From the NCBI RefSeq assembly GCF_000005505.3, contig NC_016131.3, positions 44,663,355 through 44,727,354 of the forward strand: a stretch of 64,000 nucleotides of DNA. The letters run 5' to 3'. Of this stretch, positions 57,206 to 64,000 are shown in pieces. The notes under the pieces were generated by a model that was not told the origin of the DNA, did not search any database, and saw nothing but the letters and a program-made list of their open reading frames with translations. This DNA is from Brachypodium distachyon. Its lineage: Eukaryota > Streptophyta > Magnoliopsida > Poales > Poaceae. The number at the start of each line of letters is the position of its first letter. Position 1 is the first letter of the stretch. The translations under genes and the position numbers were made by a program.

Positions 57206-58783
57206 CTCAACGGCTGCTGCGCCTCCACGCTAGGAAGGAGGGCACAAACCTCACGCGTAAGCCGCTTCACGGCAGCGTGAGACGTGAGAGCGTATGCTCC
57301 CCCGTGAATGCAGGCGACGTCGCGGGGCTCCTGGAAGCCGGGCTCGTCGGCGTCATTGCTGCAGTCATCGTCACGGGGCTCCTGGAAGCGAGGCTTGTCG
57401 CGTCCCCGAGGAGGCCGGTCCTTGCCGCCGCGGGTTTGACCGCGACCCCCGGCAGGTTCTCCTTTGTCGCCGCTGGTCGCGCCCCGGCCCGCTCCACCGC
57501 GGGGGTTGTTTGGGCAGTCCCAGGAGAGGTGCCCGATGTCCCCGCAGTTGAAGCAAGTCCCGGCAGCACGACGCTCCTCGTGGCGCTGCTCACGCTTCTC
57601 CTTGATGGTCTGGAGAGTGCGGCAGTACGGCGCGTCGTGGGTGGCATTAGTGTGGATGGGGCAGCGCGCAGCCGTTGCCGGCTTGCTACCCGATGCCCCC
57701 GCCGACGCCGCCCTCTTGGTGGGCCTCTGGGGCGCCCCTGGGTCTACGGCAAGCACTTGCTTCCCACCGTGTTTCCGGGAGCCCTTCTTCCCGAAGCCCT
57801 CGTTTGCCGCTGCTTTGGCGGCAAGCTCGGGCGCCAGGCGCCCTTCCTCGGCCATCGCGCACTTGTGCGCGAGAGCATAGAGGTCCCTTGTTGTCCGGAT
57901 CCGGTTCGTGTTCTGCTTCTCACGCATCTTCGGTTCGCGGACGTTGATGGCGTACGTGTTGATTATGGCGGCCGCCTCCACCTCAGGGATGGAGTAGGAG
58001 AGGTTGGAGAACCTGTTGGTGAAGTTGATGGCGTACGTAGGAGACGTTGATGGCGTACGTGTTGATGATGGCGTCCGCCTCCGCAACGTCTCCCCCGGTT
58101 TCTGCATTCCCGTGTGCAGTTCCGCCATGGTTCCCGGGCGCTTGTAGCCGCCCTGAAACGCGTACACGAACTGCTCGCGCAGGTCAGCCCAGGAGGCTAT
58201 GGACCCGGCGGGCAGGTTGAGCAACCAAGTCCTCGCTGATCTTTTGAGGACAATCGGGAACCAGTTGTCCTGACCTTGTCGTCGGCACTAATTGCGTGCA
58301 TGCCCAACGTATAGGTCAGGAGGAAATCCTTGGGATTCACGGTCCCGTCGTACGTCTCGAGCTTCAGCGCTCGGAACTTATGGGGCCACGTCACCAGGCG
58401 CAGCTCGCGAGTAAACGCGCCACAGCCGTCCTCGGCGCCCAAGGGAGCATCTTCCTGCTCCTCTGGGCGTTGGCGTTCTGCCTCACGCCGGCACCGACGC
58501 TCCAAGCGCTGGCGGAGGTCTTCCTGCTGGCGGGCGTTGAGGGCACCCCACGCGTCACCCCGCGTAACGGTCGGTGATGAGTTCGAGGACCCCACGGGAT
58601 CCTCGCCTCCTTGCCCTCCCGGTGGGGGAGGGTTTTCTCCGTGTCCTGAGACGCGGGGCGCGTCTCCGCGTCCCGAGTTCTGTCCTCGGCCTGAAGCGGC
58701 CGGGCCGCCCTCGCCTTGCGGCTGCTGGGCAGCGAGCGCGAGGAGTGCGTCCAGCTCCGCACTCCATGCTTCATGCGCCGGCA
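57112..58783 (-). pseudogene. Element F Gag core and zinc knuckle
   Basis: After the insertion of H, Gag continues with HEAWSAELDALLALAAQQPQ, a Gag core (FRALKLETYDGTVNPKDFLL, WADLREQFVYAFQGGYKRPG, RIRTTRDLYALAHKCAMAEE) and a zinc knuckle CFNCGDIGHLSWDC at 57555-57514, then the Pro/Arg-rich link to protease. Frame changes near 58210. A partial duplication of about 90 bp (57950-58080, the 'ggcgtacgtgttgat' phrase twice) inserts out-of-context residues in the core. Confidence 0.9.
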
Positions 58784-61700
58784 TGTAACATCCCAATTTT
58801 TCTAATTTGGATGTTATCACCTTTTTCATGTCACGTGCATATCATTTTGACCATATTTGATTATGGAGATGATCTTACAATTTAATTGGGAGTTTATTTG
58901 GACCTTAAGAGTGATTATATGCATTTGTTACAATTTATTTGAGCTGCATATGCATTAAAAATTGTTTTATAAATTATATTTCATGAGGAAACTATTTTTC
59001 CTAGCTTCCAAACAGGTATTTGGAATTTCAGGAATTTTCTGGAATTTTTCCGATGCCGTTTGGCATTTTATTTGCCTTATTTGATTTTCTGACAATTTAG
59101 AGATCCAGAAAAAGCTATTTCTTTATTTGTTTTTCTTTTATTCCACGGAGTACGTTTTCTCTACACGGAGGCGTATTTCCGTGAAATCCGTTTTCACTTA
59201 AGTGTACCGAAAGGGTATCTTTTAATCTCATCCATCCATTTCCCATCCAACGGCCATCCTTTTTATTTTTCCTTTTTCCTTTTTCCTTTTCTTTTTTTTT
59301 CTTTTCTCCTTTCCTCCTTCTTCTTCCTCACGCACACAGGCACATGTGCTGGCTGCGTCCATGGCCAGGCCCAGCTCGGCCGCCGCTGCTGCTCGCCGGC
59401 CCCTGCCCCGCCGCCCTGGCTCCGCCCCTCGCCGCCGCAGCCCCGCCGCCCGCCCGCAGCCCCTGCCATGGCCGAGCCCGAGCTCGAGCTCGAGTCACCG
59501 GCGTCCATGGCCGTCCAACTCGAACACCACCCTCCGAACCGTTTTTCTCCGCGATTTCTTCGCTAATTCGTGACCCACACAGCAAGGAATCTATCCCAAC
59601 AAGATTGAAACCCTCCCGGACTCTATCTCGTCCGAATTTTAAGCGAAACCGAATCCCGTTCAAATCTCACCCGCCGCCGGCCTTATCCCGAGCGCCCCGA
59701 GCCCTATAAATATCCCAAGCTGACGCCCTCGAGAGCCCAGACCAATCTCTCGAAATCTAGCTCGAAGCCGCAGTCAACCTTGCCACCAATTTCAAGTTTT
59801 GTCGCCGTTTCCACGCAAACTCCGACGAGCAATTCCTACCGCCTCGCCCCAAATTAGCCCGAGCCACCACCACCTTTAGATCCCTATCGACGCCTAGAAC
59901 ACCATACACCACAGCCTTGCCTCCGGAAACCTCTGTTTCGCCAACTCCCATCAACTCCGGCGAACTCCATCTTCTCCGGTGAGCTTTCTTGCTCTGTTTT
60001 CGGGCTGCAGTCTATTTTGATTAGCCTACTTCTATACTCCGTATCTTTTGTTCCGTAGATCCTATTTAGGAAATTCTTTTTGCATCTGGTAGCCTACATC
60101 TTGCTGTATAAATTAGACCTCTTTAGAAGCCCCGTCTCTATCATCTTCAGCAGTGCATGATCGTTCCAAATCGGTATTCCCAGTTAGTCTGTTTTAGATT
60201 AGATACCTTTCGACGTTCTTGTTGAGTAGATTGTAGACCCGTTTAGGTTGTGAGCTCCTGTAGGATGACGAGTAGGTCTTGTGTTACACCCTGTTATTTT
60301 TTTCACCTTTTGTAGGTTTAGATAATGACCTAAAAGTTTGTCAAAACTAGCTACCTGTTAAAAAGAACTTAGACACCGGTTTAGTCTAGCCAGCACTGTT
60401 ATTGATTAGACACTTTGTAGAGCTTAATGTTTAAAACCTATAAACCCCTTTTCGTTTATTCTTTCTGTAATGTAAACATTGGTTAAAACTATACACCTCA
60501 GAACACTTTTCATGTAACATGTAATTAGATTACACTACTAGAATAATAATTGAAAACTGTATTCACATAATGCTGTTTTTGATTAGCTACTTTCGTAGGC
60601 TTGTATCTTTCGTTTCGTAGCTCCGTTTTAGATGAAACTTTCTGTGTTATAAGCCTTAAGTTATGTTATTAGTTTCAGTACCTTCCGTACCATTAGTTCA
60701 GACGTGTTTCGACAGTCCCCTTCCCGTTAGATTCGCTATCTGCTATCAGCTCGTAGGTTATCATTTGTCTCCACTTGGTTCCAAATCTTGTCCCTAGCCT
60801 TAGATCTGTGCTTGCGGTTGGATTAGTATTAGTTGTGCCTTGTTAGCTGCTTTTCTAAATTTAAGTTTTTGTAATTCTTATCCGGCTCTTATTGGAGTTA
60901 TAATTTGGAGTTGTTGAACAAGTTATTCATTGTTGCTTTCGTTCTTCGCGATAGATTATCCCGAGTGTGAGTGCGAAGAGTGCCAGGGAAATTTTGATCG
61001 TTACAGCAACTCAGGCTCAGGCAAGTGGATACCTTTGATCATCTAGAATCCTATAATTTTCGCATATGCTACTTTGTTTATAAGTTGTAGGCATGCATGT
61101 GTAGGTTTATATTGTTATGAAGTATTTATAAAATGCGTTTGCAATTTATTAGCTATGTCCTAAGTAGTATGCCTATAGGTTATTGTCATGCCACCAATCA
61201 CCCTAAGTTATTACTTGTATGATTTTACAAAGTGCTTGCTACATTATTGTACCGGGAGGGACCCAAAACTATTTTCAAAGTATTAAGTGCTCAGAATTGA
61301 GTCGTATGTGTTTGGAAAAATGTTTTCGAAACAAAATCCTCAAAATGTTTTCAACTGGGCGGAGTGGTAAGTTTGAGACCATTATTGGTTGTCGACAAGG
61401 GCAGCATCCAATTCGGCTCTGCAGATGCTCAGGATTTTCGGTGGGGACCGCCGTCCAGAATCTAAAAGTTCAATTCTTTTCCAATGGAACCCAAAAGCTT
61501 ACCTGTACAACCACCTGCTATTATGGCTCTGGCTTAGTCGAGTAACTAGCGGGAAACCCTTACTTGGGTATCGTCATCCGGAGAGGGGCCAATGTGCTCG
61601 TATGGGGCGGGCGGTGCCAGGATTAAGTATAGGGGGCTTCTAGTGAAAGACTTCGTCACAATCTTTACCTGTTGCGCACGCTTGTCGTTAGGCAACACTT

Positions 61701-62478
61701 TGGACTGATTGTGTCTGGTGGGTAAAGTGTACAAACCTCTCGAGAGTGTCAATCTAATCGATTAGCCATGCCCTTGGTTACGGGCGACCTCTGAGCTACT
61801 AAGTCTGGTTAAGAGGAGATCTTCTAGTTTTGTTTTCGAAAACCAAAAACTGTTTTGACTCGATGGAAGCATCCACAGAATGAGTATCTACTCGATGGAT
61901 CCCACAGAATGGGTCAGGGAAATCAAGGGTTGCTATGTGAGTGTCAGTTTGACCCAGAATACATAGTTAGGTCGTGGAGATTCCATAGAAAGACCATATC
62001 TACTTTTCAAAACTATTTTATATGAAATTCTAGATTTAGAGTTTTGCAAAGAAAAGCTATTATGAGTATTTCAAAATGAAACTTGCTGTTTTGGCAAAAG
62101 AACCATAGAAGCCATTTAGGAACTATCCAATAAGCATGTACTTGCATTTCTCCTAACCTCACAGGTATTTACTTGCGAGTACATTCAATGTACTTATCTG
62201 CACCTATCATGTGCAGAGAGTGATAATTAAAGGAAGGAGGTACGCACGGTCGCGAGTCTACATTCAACTTGCCTGTGGCGTGGATGGAAGCTCATTTATC
62301 TTCATTTGATATTTTAGACTTTCGTTGTGTAATAATACTCTGGATTGTTATCTTTTATACGTTGTAATAAAGACATGAATTATGATATTTCATCGTGAAC
62401 TGTGTGTACTAGCATTGATCCAGGGACTAGTACTATAAACACAATGATTCCAGGACCTTAATGGTCTGGGTCGCCACA
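58784..62478 (+). mobile_element. Solo LTR H, same family as E
   Basis: 3695 bp, TGTAACATCCCAATTTTTC to GGTCTGGGTCGCCACA, with target duplication CGGCA at 58779-58783 and 62479-62483. TATAAAT at 59705-59711, splice donor CCG|GTGAGC at 59978/59979 (274 nt later; 268 in E), Cys-rich mini-exon at 60955-61020. Polyadenylation-type AT-rich words near 62350. It interrupts gag of F. Confidence 0.95.
60955..61020 (+). other. Conserved Cys-rich mini-exon in solo LTR H
   Basis: 66 nt between acceptor ...CGCGATAG and donor AG|GCAAGT. In the phase shared with E and G it codes YPECECEECQGNFDRYSNSG. The core codons differ from E and G mainly at third positions. Confidence 0.66.
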
Positions 62479-62943
62479 CGGCATGTCTTGCGGTGGCTCG
62501 TAGTGCACAATGACATGCGCGGCTATGATGGCTTCCGCCGTGGTCTAGGCGGGAGGCTGCCGATTCTCCGACCAGCTGCCCTCCGCCTTGTCACCCGGTG
62601 CCCTCGGATGTGTGGGGTGAGACTCCGTTGCACGCGATGCGCTGTGGTCGTGGCGCGGTTGTCGCTGCGCGTCTTAAGCCCGCGAGTGGACTCACTGGCT
62701 GGCGCGGGCGACGTTGTGGTCGCTCGCGCGGCTGGCTCCGGTGCTAGGCACCGCAGGCCCCCTCAGCCGGTTGTCCGCCGACGGCCGAGGAGGCGGAGGT
62801 GGCAGCTGTGACTGTTGCTGCCGTGGAGGGGACCCCTGGTCCCCTTGTGCTTGCGACGCGCACACGGCGTTGTGGGATCGAGTGCGCATGGCGAGGATGT
62901 CACGCAAGTCGACCCGAGGCTCGTTTGCCCTCTTGGGCGGCAT
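62479..62943 (-). pseudogene. Element F Gag N-terminal part
   Basis: ATG at 62943 (MPPKRANEPR), same N-terminus as in B (MPPKRAGDPG). 83 codons, Pro-rich (QLPPPPPRPSADN), then a stop at about 62692; degenerate up to H at 62478, after which gag resumes at 58783. Confidence 0.82.
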
Positions 62944-63030
62944 AGCGAGCTAGTCGTTGAAGATGTCGTAGACGATGAAGCCCGTGTTGAAGACGATGAT
63001 GCCGGCGGTCACTCGAAGCTTTCTACACGC

Positions 63031-63049
63031 CCCCCTACCTGGCGTGCCA
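63031..63049 (-). promoter_or_regulatory. Primer-binding site of element F
   Basis: Reads TGGCGTGCCAGGTAGGGGG on the minus strand, identical to element B. Confidence 0.85.
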
Positions 63050-63051
63050 GA

Positions 63052-63905
63052 TGTCGGAGCACGCGTCTCCGGCACCGGGGATGCTGAGCACCCCCTTTTT
63101 TTGGTTCGGTGGGGGGTGAGGTGATCGCTCCGGCGATCGCCAGTGTGGCAATGGCCACGAAGTGTAGACACAAGAGTTTACCCAGATTCGGGCCACCCGG
63201 AGGTGTAATACCCTACGTCCTGCTTGGGTTGTATTTCTTAGTATGAGTGTTACAGGTTGCCAGGGAGCTCTCGGGCTTTACTACTTGTCCCTCTAAGGGC
63301 TTGACTACTTGGGTGAATCCTGAACTTAACAGAACCGAACCCTTTGACCGGTGGCATCGGTCCTCCTTTTATAGACAAGGGGATACCACAGGTGCCTGTG
63401 CATGCAGCGTGACACGTTTCCCAGAGGCGTGTCACAGCCACATGAAGTACAACTTTTCTCATCCATGCTGGACGCCATGCAGCACCCGGTTCACTGTACA
63501 CTGTAGAAAAAATGGTTCGTAGGGTAGCCGCCCTAGCCTTGCTAAGCAAGCCTAGGCCCGCTAATAAGACTCCTGTCGGTGCATTAAATGCACTGCGCCT
63601 GCCGTCTCGTCCTGTCTTCACTGTTCTTGCGGGCCCCACCTGCATGCCCGAGCGCGGGTTGCTGGGGTGCCCCTTCCCGGCTAGCGCACCTGCTAGTTGC
63701 CGGGAGGCGTTCCTTCAGCTTCCCGGGACCGGGGTTCCCCGGGGCTTCTGGTACTCGGCCCTTAGCTTCACCTTCACCAAGGGTCGTCTCCTCGAGGCAG
63801 GCCTCCCGGACAAATCGCTTCCCGGGAGGTCTTCCTGACGGGACTTCATCACTGGCGACCCACGCGTCCTGTATCAGTGTGACCCTGTGGGCCACTTATA
63901 CGACA
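63052..63905 (-). repeat. 5' LTR of element F
   Basis: 854 bp. On the minus strand it begins TGTCGTATAAGTGG and ends CGTGCTCCGACA. TATA box TATAAAA at 63373-63367 in TATAAAAGGAGGACC. It is the only F LTR that still has its promoter. Confidence 0.93.
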
Positions 63906-63910
63906 GAATC

Positions 63911-64000
63911 AATCGAATAACGAACAGTTAAAACCAGAAGATTATCTGTGTCTTGACATGTGATCAAGTTACTGAAACATAGACTCTTGAGTCCCTACCC
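63911..64000 (+). repeat. Continuation of the probable 3' LTR of element A
   Basis: Follows the second GAATC of the F target duplication and should join 44401. Only 90 bp are in the window; no features. Confidence 0.4.

Larger units (their letters stand above)
44402..63905 (-). mobile_element. Tat-lineage Ty3/gypsy retrotransposon F, minus orientation, carrying solo LTRs G and H
   Basis: Bounded by TGTCGGAGCAC and ATACGACA with target duplication GAATC at 44397-44401 and 63906-63910. 19,504 bp, of which about 7.0 kb is G and H. In its own direction: 5' LTR 63905-63052, primer-binding site, gag (cut by H), protease, RT, RNase H, second RNase H, integrase, hairpins, antisense gene (plus strand), polypurine tract, 3' LTR (cut by G). 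Protein and primer-binding site match B closely, but Gag is complete here. Confidence 0.95.
3678..64000 (+). mobile_element. Outer Tat-lineage Ty3/gypsy retrotransposon A, interrupted many times, right end outside window
   Basis: Pieces in order on the plus strand: 5' LTR remnant, primer-binding site, start of gag, [element B], rest of gag, protease, RT, RNase H, second RNase H, integrase, antisense gene (minus strand) broken by elements C, D and E, then a probable 3' LTR start broken by F. Removing the insertions at their target duplications restores continuity at B, C, D and F. The second (archaeal-type) RNase H between RNase H and integrase, plus an antisense gene after integrase, are hallmarks of the Tat lineage. 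Every pol domain carries stops or frame changes, so A is inactive. The left end is uncertain because the CACTA element sits close to it. Confidence 0.85.

Noticed and set aside
1..64000. CRISPR arrays, bacterial operons, rRNA or tRNA genes
   Set aside because: None found. The sequence is plant-type; the repeats seen are transposon termini, LTRs, a minisatellite and hairpins. The tRNA-like matches are primer-binding sites only.

Overview
The window looks like gene-poor, repeat-packed nuclear DNA of a grass (Poaceae). The evidence is Stowaway and CACTA elements of grass type, an Angela/BARE-type Ty1/copia element, and Ty3/gypsy elements of the Tat lineage (with a second RNase H and an antisense extra gene). 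Species cannot be told from the sequence alone. Only two stretches look like host coding DNA: a possible first exon at the extreme left (minus strand, 1-176) and the C-terminal remnant of a nepenthesin-type aspartic protease (minus strand, 1882-2126).

From about 3.68 kb to the right edge the window is essentially one outer Tat retrotransposon (A) blown apart by later insertions. A: 5' LTR remnant to 4051, gag start 4104-5067, gag/pol 18432-23880, a minus-strand multi-exon antisense gene (aORF) in pieces between 24409 and 43466, and a probable 3' LTR start at about 44223-44401 that resumes at 63911. Insertions into A: B, a 13.4-kb Tat element (5068-18426, target-site duplication CAGCC); C, an 8.0-kb Angela-like copia element (25062-33060, CCAAG) with almost identical LTRs; D, a solo LTR of a B-related family (34499-35396, ATGCG); E, a non-autonomous element with a 4.6-kb LTR and only about 0.77 kb of body (35481-41088), one LTR mostly deleted; F, a 19.5-kb Tat element in minus orientation (44402-63905, GAATC). 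F itself carries two solo LTRs: G in its 3' LTR (44722-48002, CCACT) and H in its gag (58784-62478, CGGCA). Left of A lies a 1.43-kb non-autonomous CACTA element (2244-3674, CTC) and three Stowaway MITEs.

How the parts work together: each Tat element has gag-protease-RT-RNase H-second RNase H-integrase on its sense strand and, facing it, an antisense gene with a 'putative gypsy type transposon' domain (Pfam Transposase_28) followed by acidic and coiled-coil parts. The aORF of A can be read through six exons in consistent phase across five 71-83 nt introns. All three Tat copies have a TAG in exactly the same place between protease and reverse transcriptase. B and F carry a cluster of hairpins in the gap between the converging pol and antisense genes. 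All three LTRs of the third family (E, G, H) contain the same Cys-rich mini-exon bounded by an AG acceptor and a GC donor. The gag-pol genes here are broken by stops or frameshifts, so none of the elements looks autonomous.
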